13,649 bases of DNA from Candidatus Delongbacteria bacterium (GTDB lineage Bacteria > UBA4055), in contig DMTS01000012.1 of NCBI GenBank assembly GCA_003477045.1, forward strand, positions 1-13,649, given 5' to 3'. This document shows, piece by piece, positions 1 to 8,210 of this stretch (position 1 is its first letter; the number at the start of each line of letters is the position of its first letter). The notes under the pieces were generated by a model. The model searched no databases, was not told the DNA's origin, and worked only from the letters and a program-made list of their open reading frames with translations. Position numbers and translations under genes: made by a program.

Positions 1-1776
1 ACAGCTCAGTATGATCAGAAATCTTACGCAGTAAAGTTCAGTTCTTTCCATAACGATGTTGAAGGTGTTGTTATAAGAGGATATGATGACAACAGTCAGC
101 CTGAAGATAATGCAGATATGATGATCCATGTCTGGGCTGATGATAACGGACTGCCCGGTGCGAACATGATCGTTCCTTTTTCTGTTCCGAATCCTGCAAC
201 TTTATCAGAAACAAATGCATGGGTTTATGTCGATCTGCACTCCTACACTGCTCTTGATGAGATGGTCGGTGATTATTTTATCGGATTTGAGTGCGGGACA
301 AGTCCTGCTACAGGTGTAACAAGAACTACAATGACAGATACCGTGGAAGCCAGTGAGTTCGATTTCGGCAGAGCATATACACAATATTATGCACTAAATG
401 GAGCTGATCTAAAATGGGAACAGGCCGCAGGATATAATTACCATATCAGATGTATTACAACTGATTACGGAATAGCCCCCGGAATAATTGATCCTGACCC
501 TGTTTCGATATATAAACAATTAGGACCTGTTGGTTCAGGTTCAAGCACTCTTTATGTAAATAATATCGGAGGCTGGTCATTAGATTATATTGCAAGTATA
601 GAGTATGACGGTTTTCTGACTCCTGCATCTACATTACATTCAAATGATTTCACAACTTTTCCGGGAGCTGGATATACTTATTCAGTTTGGGCTGCATATA
701 ACAGCGGTGCCCGTACTACAGGTAGTGGCGCAACAGGAGTATTAACATCTCCTACATTCAACACAACCGGAGCAACAACTGATATCTATCTTGAATTCGA
801 TCAGGATTTTATATACAGATCGGGCAGCTATGCAAGAGTTGAGTATTATACAGGAACAGAATGGATACAGATATATTATAACGCAACAGCATCAACTTCT
901 GAACATCAGCGTCTCGCTCTTCCCGTAATATCTGCAAATACACAGATCAGATTTACCGGTTATACAACAAGAGTTTCAGGTATTACTGCATCATGGTTTA
1001 TTGATAATGTGGTAGTTAGCGCAGAGGCTGTTCCTTATACATGGCTGACACTTGACGGAGGCGAAACTACATCAGGAACAGTGGCAGTGTCAGGATCAGA
1101 TCCGATTTTTGTCGGATTTAACACAGCAGGACTTGAGGAAGGTGCATACACTGCCAATATCAGGCTGAATTCGCAATACAGCAATGAAAGTGTGCCTGTG
1201 AGGATGGATGTAGTAACCTATACTCTTCCAGAAGTTCCTGCACTTGTATCTCCGACCAATGGTCAGACACTATACGATCTTACGCCATATTTCGACTGGA
1301 CAGATGTCTCAAATGCTACAGCCTACAACATCGTTGTTGACAACAATTCTGATTTTTTATCTCCGGAAATCAATACGGAGGTCTCGGTAAGTAATTATCA
1401 GCAAGCATCAAATCTGCCCACAGGAACATATTACTGGAAAGTGCGTTCAAGAAATGAAGCAGGATATAGTGCTTTTACCGGCAATTGGACGGTTAATATT
1501 AGTTTCTATATAGGACCTCCTTTAAATCCACCCGGAATATATTATTTAAATGGAAATATATTTATTAATTGGGATGATACCGCCGATGCAACAAGTTATA
1601 ATGTATATTCCTCAGAAAATCCTTACGGAACATTTACTTTCTTAAATAATGTAACTGTAAGTGAATATACATATACCGAGGTCGGTACTCATCCGAGAAT
1701 GTTTTTCTTTATTACGAGTGTGAATGACACTAAAGAACCGCAGAAGATGATTGAGATCCCAAAGAAAGTTAAGTAA
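1..1776 (+). CDS. C-terminal part of a large secreted/surface multidomain beta-sandwich protein with two FN3-like domains (5' end outside window)
   Basis: The reading frame is open from base 1, so the true start lies upstream; the first in-window ATG (118) is internal to a domain and is not a start. 591 codons are visible, all beta-rich and Gly/Thr/Ser/Tyr-rich, as in secreted FCB-group proteins. Residues about 1-160 form a beta-sandwich with an acidic ADDNGLPG loop. Residues 181-196 (SSTLYVNNIGGW onward) and about 345-408 (WLTLDGG, then an L..G.Y..NI..NS repeat-type strand) look like two halves of one BACON/choice-of-anchor-like domain. A MAM-like jelly roll (about 205-342, ending WFIDNVVV) lies between them. 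Two fibronectin-III-like domains follow at about 411-500 (YYWKVRSRN) and 506-580 (YNVYSSENPYGTF). The tail is short and Lys-rich, with no LPXTG-type signal, no transmembrane segment and no recognised type IX sorting domain. No catalytic motif is visible; an enzymatic domain could lie upstream. Export is inferred, since the signal peptide is outside the window. Confidence 0.85.
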   Translation, partial: TAQYDQKSYAVKFSSFHNDVEGVVIRGYDDNSQPEDNADMMIHVWADDNGLPGANMIVPFSVPNPATLSETNAWVYVDLHSYTALDEMVGDYFIGFECGTSPATGVTRTTMTDTVEASEFDFGRAYTQYYALNGADLKWEQAAGYNYHIRCITTDYGIAPGIIDPDPVSIYKQLGPVGSGSSTLYVNNIGGWSLDYIASIEYDGFLTPASTLHSNDFTTFPGAGYTYSVWAAYNSGARTTGSGATGVLTSPTFNTTGATTDIYLEFDQDFIYRSGSYARVEYYTGTEWIQIYYNATASTSEHQRLALPVISANTQIRFTGYTTRVSGITASWFIDNVVVSAEAVPYTWLTLDGGETTSGTVAVSGSDPIFVGFNTAGLEEGAYTANIRLNSQYSNESVPVRMDVVTYTLPEVPALVSPTNGQTLYDLTPYFDWTDVSNATAYNIVVDNNSDFLSPEINTEVSVSNYQQASNLPTGTYYWKVRSRNEAGYSAFTGNWTVNISFYIGPPLNPPGIYYLNGNIFINWDDTADATSYNVYSSENPYGTFTFLNNVTVSEYTYTEVGTHPRMFFFITSVNDTKEPQKMIEIPKKVK

Positions 1777-1781
1777 AAATT

Positions 1782-1804
1782 AAAGGGCGGTAATTCCGCC
1801 CTTT
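1782..1804. terminator. Bidirectional intrinsic terminator between convergent genes
   Basis: Perfect 9-bp stem AAAGGGCGG (1782-1790) / CCGCCCTTT (1796-1804) with a 5-nt TAATT loop. The + strand continues GTTTTATAT and the - strand continues AATTTTTA, so each direction has a U-rich tail. It lies between the stop of the left-edge surface protein (1774-1776) and the stop of alaS (1808-1810) and can serve both. Confidence 0.85.
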
Positions 1805-1807
1805 GTT

Positions 1808-4408
1808 TTATATCGAAGTTTTTACTGATTCAAGTGCTTCATGAAGCTTTGAGACATCTTTGGCTCCGGCAGTCGCAAGATGATCCGCTCCGCCTCCGCC
1901 TCCGCCGAGCATTTTGGCAACCTGTCCTACTATCTGTCCAGCCTTGATCGTGCCTTTCAGGTCGTCCGTTACCGCACAGACAAGAGAAGCTTTGTTGTCA
2001 ATGTCGGCTCCAAGAAGTATGATGCTCATCTGAAGCTGATTTCTCAGGTTCTCTGCCATGTTCTTGAGTATCTTCGCATCTGAAACCTGAACGATTGAAG
2101 AAATAATATTTATTCCGTTTATGCTTATCTTTTTTGAAATAAGATCAGCCATTTGAGTCATAGCGAGCTTTTCATTGAGCTCATTGATCGACTTTTCAAG
2201 CTCTCTTTTATCAAGAGAGACCTTTTCAAGCCTAGTCAGAATGTCATGCTCTTTGACGGACTGCATCTTGATTATCGTCTCGATAATATCCCTCTGATCG
2301 GCAGCTTTGATCACTGCGTAATGACCGCACACGGCTTCGATCCTGCGGATCCCTGCGGCGATGCTGGTTTCAGAAAGTATTCTGAAATATCCTATATCTC
2401 CTGTCCTTGATGCATGGGTGCCGCCGCAGAGTTCGGCAGAAACGGTTCCCATCCGTACGACTCTCACGATCTCGCCGTACTTTTCGCCGAACAAAGCCGT
2501 GACCCCGGTTTTCTTAGCTTCAGCAAGCGGCATGACCTCTGTGGTTATCGGAAGGTTCATTCTTACGAACGAGTTGACGATCTCTTCCACCTTCCTGATG
2601 TTCTCGTCGGACATCTTCTCATAATGCGAATAATCGAATCTCATAATGTTATTTCCGACGAATGAACCTGACTGTGCGATATGATCACCGTAAATCTTTC
2701 TGATAGCCGCCTGCAGAAGGTGAGTAGCGCTGTGATGCATTCTGCATTCGTCGCGGAATGTTTTGTCAACCTTCTGTTCAAGAACGGTCTCAGCTGAAAT
2801 GTTCAGTATCTCAAGTTTTTTAGCCGAGATCGAAAAGAAATCGCCGTCTTTCTGAACATCAAGAACGGAAAGCGTTTCCCCGTTGATCACAACGGAGCCT
2901 TTATCTGCAATCTGTCCGCCTGATTCTGCGTAGAAAGCAGATTCGTCGGGGACAAGATATATTTTATCTTTTTCAATTCTGTATTTTACGATCTTTGAAG
3001 CCGCTTCAAGCGTATCATAACCGATGAATCTTGTAGAATTAGTTTCAGAAAGCACTATCCAGTCTATATCGCTGCTGCCTTTGAATTTCTGATTCGAGCG
3101 TGACTGGTCTTTCTGCTTTTTCATAGCTGCTTCAAACCCGGCATTATCCATCGAATAACCGATCTCTTCAGCCATCTGAGCCGTCAGGTCAACCGGAAAT
3201 CCGAATGTGTCATAAAGTTTAAATATCGTTTCGCCGTCAATGATCTTACCGCCGTCTTTTTTCATTCTGACGAATTCGCTGAATAATTCCACGCCTTTTG
3301 TCAATGTGGTTAAAAACATTTTCTCTTCAGCCTGAATTATGCTCTGAGCGTGTTTTAAGTATTTTCTTATCTCAGGAAATTCATCGCCCATAACATCGGC
3401 GACCGTCGGAGCTATTTTGTATAAAAATGGTTCATTCATACCGAGCTTTGTTCCGTATCTGACAGCCCTTCTTAATATCCTTCTTAAGACATATCCCCGT
3501 CCCTCGTTGGAAGGCATTCCTCCATCTGAAATAGCGAAAAGAAGCGTTCTGACATGATCGGCTATGACCCTGTGCGGCGTACCGCTTTCATCGGTCTGAT
3601 ACTTGACGCCTGTGACAATTTCGATCTCGGTAATAATATCTCTGAATAGGTCAATATGATAGTTTGAGTTCTGTTTCTGAAGCACCTGACATACCCTTTC
3701 GAATCCCATTCCGGTGTCAACATGTTTGTTCGGCAACGGAGTAAGCACGCCGTTCTCATCCCTGTTGTACTGTATGAATACGAGGTTCCATATCTCGAAC
3801 ACTCTCGCACAGTCGCCGTTTGCCTCGCAAATATGCCCCGGAATATTCTGCTTGTCGCAGAAATCGATTCCCCTGTCGTAATGAATTTCTGTGCACGGAC
3901 CGCACGGACCGGTATCTCCCATTGACCAGAAATTGTCTTTATCTCCGTGTCTGGAAATATGCGAATGATCAATGTCGGTTACCGTTTTCCAAAGTTCTTC
4001 AGCCTCATCGTCGTCTTTATATACAGTGGCATAAAGCTTACTTTTATCAAGCTTCCATACTTCGGTCAATAATTCCCATGCCCATGTTATGGCTTCTTTT
4101 TTATAATAATCCCCGAACGACCAGTTACCGAGCATTTCAAAGAACGAGTGATGGAATCCGTCCGTTCCGACTTCATCCAGGTCATTATGCTTTCCGCCTG
4201 CTCTAATACATTTCTGGCTGTTGACAGCTCTAGTATAATCCCTTTTTCCCGTACCCAGAAAAATATCCTTGAACTGATTCATGCCCGCGTTAGTGAACAT
4301 AAGGGTCGGGTCGCTGTAGGGTATCACCGGCGATGCAAGAACCTTAGTATGTCCTTTATTTATGAAAAAATTATTAAAATCTTCGCGTATCTCCTTCGTA
4401 CTCTTCAT
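1808..4408 (-). CDS. alaS: Alanyl-tRNA synthetase
   Basis: Cytoplasmic class II synthetase that charges tRNA-Ala with alanine and hydrolyses mischarged Ser/Gly-tRNA-Ala. It has 866 residues, close to the E. coli enzyme (876). The N-terminal aminoacylation core starts at once (class II motif 1 region about 25-60, NSQKCIRAGGKHNDLDEVG at 63-81, HHSFFEMLGNWSFGDYY at 86-102), and GYVLRRILRRAVRYG is at 305-319. The editing domain carries the zinc ligands H559-x3-H563 and C661-x3-H665 (CGGTH). The C-terminal C-Ala domain ends with a Gly-rich stretch (about 838-845) followed by ADHLATAGAKD. All key motifs are intact. The ATG start has GGAG (4414-4417) 5 nt upstream. It is the last gene of the holB-ricT-orf510-alaS operon, 16 bp after the preceding stop, and ends at a hairpin terminator. 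Confidence 0.98.
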   Translation of the reverse strand: MKSTKEIREDFNNFFINKGHTKVLASPVIPYSDPTLMFTNAGMNQFKDIFLGTGKRDYTRAVNSQKCIRAGGKHNDLDEVGTDGFHHSFFEMLGNWSFGDYYKKEAITWAWELLTEVWKLDKSKLYATVYKDDDEAEELWKTVTDIDHSHISRHGDKDNFWSMGDTGPCGPCTEIHYDRGIDFCDKQNIPGHICEANGDCARVFEIWNLVFIQYNRDENGVLTPLPNKHVDTGMGFERVCQVLQKQNSNYHIDLFRDIITEIEIVTGVKYQTDESGTPHRVIADHVRTLLFAISDGGMPSNEGRGYVLRRILRRAVRYGTKLGMNEPFLYKIAPTVADVMGDEFPEIRKYLKHAQSIIQAEEKMFLTTLTKGVELFSEFVRMKKDGGKIIDGETIFKLYDTFGFPVDLTAQMAEEIGYSMDNAGFEAAMKKQKDQSRSNQKFKGSSDIDWIVLSETNSTRFIGYDTLEAASKIVKYRIEKDKIYLVPDESAFYAESGGQIADKGSVVINGETLSVLDVQKDGDFFSISAKKLEILNISAETVLEQKVDKTFRDECRMHHSATHLLQAAIRKIYGDHIAQSGSFVGNNIMRFDYSHYEKMSDENIRKVEEIVNSFVRMNLPITTEVMPLAEAKKTGVTALFGEKYGEIVRVVRMGTVSAELCGGTHASRTGDIGYFRILSETSIAAGIRRIEAVCGHYAVIKAADQRDIIETIIKMQSVKEHDILTRLEKVSLDKRELEKSINELNEKLAMTQMADLISKKISINGINIISSIVQVSDAKILKNMAENLRNQLQMSIILLGADIDNKASLVCAVTDDLKGTIKAGQIVGQVAKMLGGGGGGADHLATAGAKDVSKLHEALESVKTSI

Positions 4409-4424
4409 TTGAACTCCGCAGTTA

Positions 4425-5957
4425 TTACAGGTCTATAACATTAATTTTAAGGACTTTACCGCCTCTTTTAGCTTCGGTGCCGATGAACCAGAAATCATCG
4501 AAATCGGTAACTTCTCTTTCTTTTGATAATATTCTTCTCACTACCAGATCGTGTTTTGAGCCTATCTGTGACAGTGAATTCGAGAATGAGAGTCCCCAGT
4601 CAAGCGAAAATAAAGCCCTGTCGTGGATCGGCGTCTGAGGTCTGTTCGCAAATCTGATAAGCTTGACATGTACTGCGGCAAATCTCTGCTCTCTGAATTC
4701 TGAGAGCTTTTTCTTGAAATCAGCAAGTTTGTCCTTATACTCATCAGTCATCAGTGCGTAAGTTATTATCTTTATTTCAATATCATCAGGTATGTCTTTC
4801 AAGAGTTCAAGCTCAGACGGGAAGAAATAAGGATCAACAATTTTGATATATTTTTCTGACATGCTTTCAAGAAGGAACAGCAGTACATTTTTTCCCTGAT
4901 CAGGATTTTTCATTTCAATAGTAAAATTATCAGGCAGTTTTTCATTAAGAAGTTTGTACCTGTAATAAAAATTTGTTATCCTGTCAATTACTTTATCTGA
5001 ATCTAATCCCTTGATCTCAACGGCGTCTTTCAGATTGATATTATCCTTGATGATCTCTCTGTAGATCCTTTTTTCAAGCTCGAGTTTATTTGAAAATTCA
5101 TCGACCTTTTCATGGTAGTCGGTAAGAAGCTGGTCCTTAACTTTCTCAACGCTCTCTCTAACTTTATCGTCAATGATCTTCTGAACCCCTCGCACGGCCA
5201 TAAGCTTTTCGATCGTTATATCCTTTTCCTCAAGAGATTCAATGTCCTGCGATTTGCTTCTCGGTATATGTTTTGTCAGCTGAACATCCTTTTTTGTTTT
5301 CAGCCTTTTTTCAATAATGTCTTTATGTGCGGGATAAATGTTGGAAAGAAAGACTGTCTTTTTTTCAATGATATTTTCATAGATCTCAACAAAACCTTCA
5401 CTTTCGATCTCAGCCTCAAATTTGATAAGGGAGATAAAATCAAATATAAAATTGATATCATCGATCTTTTCAGTTAGAACTCTATTATAATAATAATTTG
5501 CCTCTTGGGATGTATCATTCGCTTTCAGGTATTCCGTAGTTCTTTTTACCAGACGGTCTCTTATTTTAAGATTGAGCCTCTGAATGAAATCCGGCTTAAT
5601 ATTCTTAGTAATATAATCTTCCCATGATATGCTGAATTTGCATTTGTCTTTTTTCTTGTCATATTCCTGATATATAAAACTGATAGAAAATCCGCTGTTC
5701 TGCGACAGATAAATGTTTTCATAAGGGAAAGATATTTTAAATTCTTTTTCAAGCAGGGATTTTGATCCGTAGAACACCATCCCGTCGTCTTCCTGGATAA
5801 GGATGCCTGTTTTAGGCAAAAGAGTGTTGCTTTCAAAATAAATCACTGAATTAATAAGCTCGCCGTATATAATCCGCCCCGCCCTTAACAGAGTATTTAC
5901 ATAGTCCTGGTCGCCTTTGATCTTCGCGTATTTCTGGATCTCTGATCTTTTTGACAA
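4425..5957 (-). CDS. Uncharacterised 510-residue protein: PH/GRAM-like N-terminus, helical middle, PLD-like (MIT_C-type) C-terminus
   Basis: I do not recognise a named family for the whole protein. Residues about 30-112 are beta-rich, with G51ILIQEDDGMVFYG and FPYENIYL, a pattern resembling bacterial PH/GRAM-like domains (weak, by eye). Residues about 115-345 are strongly helical, Lys/Glu-rich and likely partly coiled coil (about 255-310). Residues about 355-500 look like a phospholipase-D-like fold: IKIVDPYFFP (371-380), then H445-D-R447, D453, a GLSFSNSL stretch (455-462) and G466-S-K468. This matches the HDR...SL..G.K pattern of MIT_C/PLD-like domains rather than the catalytic HxKx4D motif, because Lys is replaced by Arg and the Asp is one residue late. 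There is no signal peptide or transmembrane segment, so it is probably cytoplasmic. The start is TTG: an in-frame TAA lies six codons upstream, the first internal Met is residue 60, and AAGGGGG (5964-5970) sits 6 nt before the TTG. It is 1 bp from the ricT stop, so translational coupling is likely. Function is unknown; a scaffold or membrane-associated role is speculation. Confidence 0.9.
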   Translation of the reverse strand: MSKRSEIQKYAKIKGDQDYVNTLLRAGRIIYGELINSVIYFESNTLLPKTGILIQEDDGMVFYGSKSLLEKEFKISFPYENIYLSQNSGFSISFIYQEYDKKKDKCKFSISWEDYITKNIKPDFIQRLNLKIRDRLVKRTTEYLKANDTSQEANYYYNRVLTEKIDDINFIFDFISLIKFEAEIESEGFVEIYENIIEKKTVFLSNIYPAHKDIIEKRLKTKKDVQLTKHIPRSKSQDIESLEEKDITIEKLMAVRGVQKIIDDKVRESVEKVKDQLLTDYHEKVDEFSNKLELEKRIYREIIKDNINLKDAVEIKGLDSDKVIDRITNFYYRYKLLNEKLPDNFTIEMKNPDQGKNVLLFLLESMSEKYIKIVDPYFFPSELELLKDIPDDIEIKIITYALMTDEYKDKLADFKKKLSEFREQRFAAVHVKLIRFANRPQTPIHDRALFSLDWGLSFSNSLSQIGSKHDLVVRRILSKEREVTDFDDFWFIGTEAKRGGKVLKINVIDL

Positions 5958-5958
5958 T

Positions 5959-7035
5959 TTATTCCCCCTTTTTTACGGGTTTGTTTCTTCTGTCCTGAGA
6001 CTGTTGCGGGTTCCGTTTGCCTGCAGATACGATTTTCTCTTTACCGTCGTTTTCGTCATAGCTTAAGAAATTTCCTTTAGGACAGACTGCACATCCGTTC
6101 TCTGTTCTTGAATTTTCATCACGGCTGTTCTTGATGACCTTATAGTCTTTTTCGAGTTTTGTAATAAGTTCAGGCTTAGGTATTATAAGCGTCTCTCCGC
6201 CTTCATAGTCAAGAGTTACGGTTTCGTGAAATACATCTATGAATGAGATCGTGGCCTTACCTTTATCGGTCATAAGTACTGAGCCTGTATCCGGTATACC
6301 GTCCTTCTGTTCGAGATAAAAATCGTGCTCATATTTAAGGCAGCACTGAAGCTTGCCGCAAGCACCGGAAAATTTCTCGGGTTTTACGAACAGGTTCTGG
6401 TCTCTTGCCATTGAAACATTTATTGAAACGAAATTTGTCAGGAACTGGGAACAGCACAATTCCCTGCCGCAAATTCCTATCCCGCCGATTTTCTGGGCTT
6501 CATCGCGAACTCCGATCTGACGCAGCTCTATTCTAGTCCTGTATTCGGCTGCAAAAACTTTTACGAGTTCCCTAAAGTCAACCCTTCCGTCCGCCGTGAA
6601 ATAAAAAACCAATTTTTTTCTGTCGAATTTATATTCAATGTCGATAAATTTCATCTCAAGATCAAAATGCTTTGCCTGTTTCCTTGCATTGACAAGAATG
6701 TTGTCTTCTATCCTCCTGTTTTCTTCCAGCCTTCGTAGGTCGATCTGATTACTTTTTCTGATTATCTCGCCGGCAATATCGATATTTTCCCGTTTAAGCT
6801 GCTTAATAGTAATTCCGCTCACGATACCCATATCTTCGCCGGATTCGTGGTCAACGATTATATACTCGCCTACTTTCAGAGGTATGGCTTTCGGATTCAA
6901 AAAATAATGTTTCCTTACCCCCTTGAAGTTGGTCTCGATCAGGAATTCCTTCCTGTCCTCTGTAGTCAGTTCAGATGTGTCGGTAGTTGGTGAAATTATA
7001 CCATTAATGATATTTTCGTTCAGCGTGTTTTCCAC
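5959..7035 (-). CDS. ricT: PSP1-domain regulatory protein RicT/YaaT
   Basis: Homologue of Bacillus YaaT/RicT, which forms an iron-sulfur complex with RicA and RicF that assists RNase Y-dependent mRNA processing; that partner function is not established in this lineage. The PSP1 core covers about residues 35-240. Its two diagnostic cysteine clusters are intact: C189-GRE-L-C194-C195 and C226-GKLQ-C231-C232. The 358-residue length exceeds B. subtilis YaaT because of an N-terminal lead of about 30 residues and a polar tail of about 55 residues. That tail carries an extra C315-A-V-C318 pair followed by a Lys/Arg/Gln-rich end. The start is GTG: an in-frame TAA lies two codons upstream and no ATG/GTG/TTG occurs in the next 40 codons. 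The gene overlaps the 3' end of holB by 16 bp, the widely conserved holB-yaaT gene order, which strengthens both calls. RicT is confident; biochemical role here is inferred. Confidence 0.93.
   Translation of the reverse strand: MENTLNENIINGIISPTTDTSELTTEDRKEFLIETNFKGVRKHYFLNPKAIPLKVGEYIIVDHESGEDMGIVSGITIKQLKRENIDIAGEIIRKSNQIDLRRLEENRRIEDNILVNARKQAKHFDLEMKFIDIEYKFDRKKLVFYFTADGRVDFRELVKVFAAEYRTRIELRQIGVRDEAQKIGGIGICGRELCCSQFLTNFVSINVSMARDQNLFVKPEKFSGACGKLQCCLKYEHDFYLEQKDGIPDTGSVLMTDKGKATISFIDVFHETVTLDYEGGETLIIPKPELITKLEKDYKVIKNSRDENSRTENGCAVCPKGNFLSYDENDGKEKIVSAGKRNPQQSQDRRNKPVKKGE
5964..5970 (-). promoter_or_regulatory. Ribosome binding site fixing the TTG start of the 510-residue gene
   Basis: AAGGGGG on the - strand, 6 nt upstream of TTG (5955-5957). 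With the in-frame TAA six codons upstream and no Met codon until residue 60, it supports TTG as the true start. The site lies inside the last codons of ricT. Confidence 0.75.
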
Positions 7036-8099
7036 TTTTTATATTCCTCTCTAAAGTTTAAATACAGGTTTATCATCAGCAGCCTGGGATTGATGTTCCT
7101 TCTATACATAACACCGAACTTTTCAAAGTCATTCATGACTGCTGCTCTGATCTTATTCGATTCTTTTCTGTCTTCTCCAAAAGTCGAAGAAAGCAGTTTA
7201 TTCAATGTTTTTCTAAGTATGAAATCTATTTCGGTATCCGAAAGCTCTTTTATCTCTTCAAGGAATGCATCTGTCAGATTGACTGTCTTCGGCGGCAGGG
7301 AATCGAAAAATATTTCATACAGATCTTCGTGAAGCTTTGACAGCCTTGCACCGGAATCTGTTAACAGCTTTGAGAGAGTATCGATACTGCCGAATGAATC
7401 GGACACAAGATCCGGTATGAGATCTTTTTCCACATCAGGATGATATTTTCCGATGTAATTTTCAATGTCCTTTTCCGATAGAAGCGGAAAATGTATGTTC
7501 AGGCATCTTGATCTTATCGTGTCAAGCACAAATGAAGCATTTTCCGAGATCAGAATGAAGAAAAGATCTGCAGGTGGCTCTTCCAAAATTTTGAGAAGAG
7601 AGTTCTGGGCTTCTTTATTCATAAGTTCGGCAGGATAGATGATAACGAACTTTCTGGATTTATTGATCGAATTATATCTTGCAAAATATTTGATCTCGTC
7701 GATCTGGGATAGTGTTATGAACCGCCCAGTTTTAAAGCTGAATTTATGATAACCTTTCAGTTTTGATTTTTCTTTGAGCTCAGCGCTGATCATGACTGAC
7801 TTCTCTTTAATAACTTTATCAGTATCAGCAGCTTTGCTTATCGTCGGAAAAATGTAAAGCAGATCGTCAGATGCAAATGACCCGAGCTGTCTGCAGGTCG
7901 CGCACTCGCCGCAGTATCCTTTTTTACCTGCTCCGGGTTGGCAGTTTACTATCTTTATCAGCTCGAGGGCAACAGCTTCTTTTCCGACTCCCTGAGAACC
8001 TGTGAACAGGTAAGCGTGATGAAGTTTATTGTTCAATACGGCACCGGATAAACTTTCCGTTATCTTTTTTTGCCCTATTATGTCCTTAAATAAATCCAT
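7020..8099 (-). CDS. holB: DNA polymerase III subunit delta' (clamp loader)
   Basis: Clamp-loader AAA+ subunit that helps load the beta clamp at primer-template junctions. The 359 residues begin with the family signature LFKDIIGQKKI and HHAYLFTG. The Walker A-like motif is GSQGVGKE (34-41), with Glu where Ser/Thr is usual. A zinc knuckle is formed by C53, C63, C66 and C69. The Walker B position reads IIYPAELM (about 153-160) and lacks the acidic DD/DE pair. SLLKILEEPP (167-176) and the SRC motif (IRSRC, 195-199) are present. A non-hydrolysing ATPase site with an intact SRC arginine fits delta' rather than tau/gamma, as does the absence of a long C-terminal tau extension. An insertion of about 40 residues (about 86-128) after the zinc knuckle resembles those of FCB-group HolB proteins. 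ATG start with AAGGA (8103-8107) 3 nt upstream. It is the first gene of the leftward operon. Confidence 0.93.
   Translation of the reverse strand: MDLFKDIIGQKKITESLSGAVLNNKLHHAYLFTGSQGVGKEAVALELIKIVNCQPGAGKKGYCGECATCRQLGSFASDDLLYIFPTISKAADTDKVIKEKSVMISAELKEKSKLKGYHKFSFKTGRFITLSQIDEIKYFARYNSINKSRKFVIIYPAELMNKEAQNSLLKILEEPPADLFFILISENASFVLDTIRSRCLNIHFPLLSEKDIENYIGKYHPDVEKDLIPDLVSDSFGSIDTLSKLLTDSGARLSKLHEDLYEIFFDSLPPKTVNLTDAFLEEIKELSDTEIDFILRKTLNKLLSSTFGEDRKESNKIRAAVMNDFEKFGVMYRRNINPRLLMINLYLNFREEYKKWKTR
7046..7050 (-). promoter_or_regulatory. Ribosome binding site for the GTG start of ricT
   Basis: AGAGG on the - strand, 10 nt before GTG (7033-7035), inside the holB coding sequence. The spacing is longer than ideal, suggesting that translation relies partly on coupling to holB termination 16 bp downstream. 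The GTG is forced by an in-frame TAA (two codons upstream). Confidence 0.55.
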
Positions 8100-8127
8100 T
8101 TATCCTTAGTTGTCACTAATTATATGC

Positions 8128-8158
8128 CTGCGCAGTCCGATATTTCTCAAACGCGCGT
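8128..8158. other. Two 8-bp GC-rich palindromes in the holB leader
   Basis: ACGCGCGT (8151-8158) and CTGCGCAG (8128-8135) are perfect palindromes in an otherwise AT-rich region, with centres 23 bp apart. They lie just downstream of the predicted holB transcription start. They could be a dimeric regulator site or part of a weak leader hairpin (GCGCG/TGCGC). Function is not shown by sequence alone, and short palindromes can occur by chance. Confidence 0.3.
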
Positions 8159-8161
8159 GTC

Positions 8162-8190
8162 AATATATAAAAATTTTAGCGTATAGTCAA
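8162..8190 (-). promoter_or_regulatory. Sigma70-like promoter for the holB-ricT-orf510-alaS operon
   Basis: On the - strand, -35 TTGACT (plus positions 8185-8190), a 17-bp spacer and -10 TATATT (8162-8167). Both hexamers match the consensus at 5 or 4 of 6 positions with ideal spacing. Transcription would begin near 8155, giving a leader of about 55 nt before the holB ATG. An alternative perfect TATAAT at 8119-8124 lacks a well-spaced -35. Confidence 0.55.
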
Positions 8191-8210
8191 AGTAAATAAA
8201 AGTGAAAATA

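Noticed and set aside
118..120. ATG 118 as the start of the left-edge gene
   Set aside because: The frame is open to base 1, and the residues before it continue the same beta-rich domain; no ribosome site or signal peptide is present.
3562..3972. A 136-codon open frame on the - strand inside alaS, plus several + strand frames opposite alaS and the 510-residue gene
   Set aside because: They overlap intact, strongly conserved coding sequence in another frame, show Arg/Ser-rich random composition and have no domain signature.
4562..4640. Active phospholipase D / HKD nuclease in the 510-residue protein, which might have signalled a defence system
   Set aside because: Only one motif copy is seen, Lys is replaced by Arg, and the Asp spacing is off by one. 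The neighbours are housekeeping genes, so neither catalysis nor defence is supported.
7980..8003. holB read as dnaX (tau/gamma)
   Set aside because: The Walker B acidic residues are missing, Walker A ends in Glu rather than Ser/Thr, the protein is short, and the ricT neighbour is typical of holB.
8119..8163. TTGACA (8158-8163, - strand) and perfect TATAAT (8119-8124, - strand) as one holB promoter
   Set aside because: The two hexamers are 33 bp apart, and neither has a good partner at 16-18 bp. The pair TTGACT/TATATT at 8162-8190 has ideal spacing.
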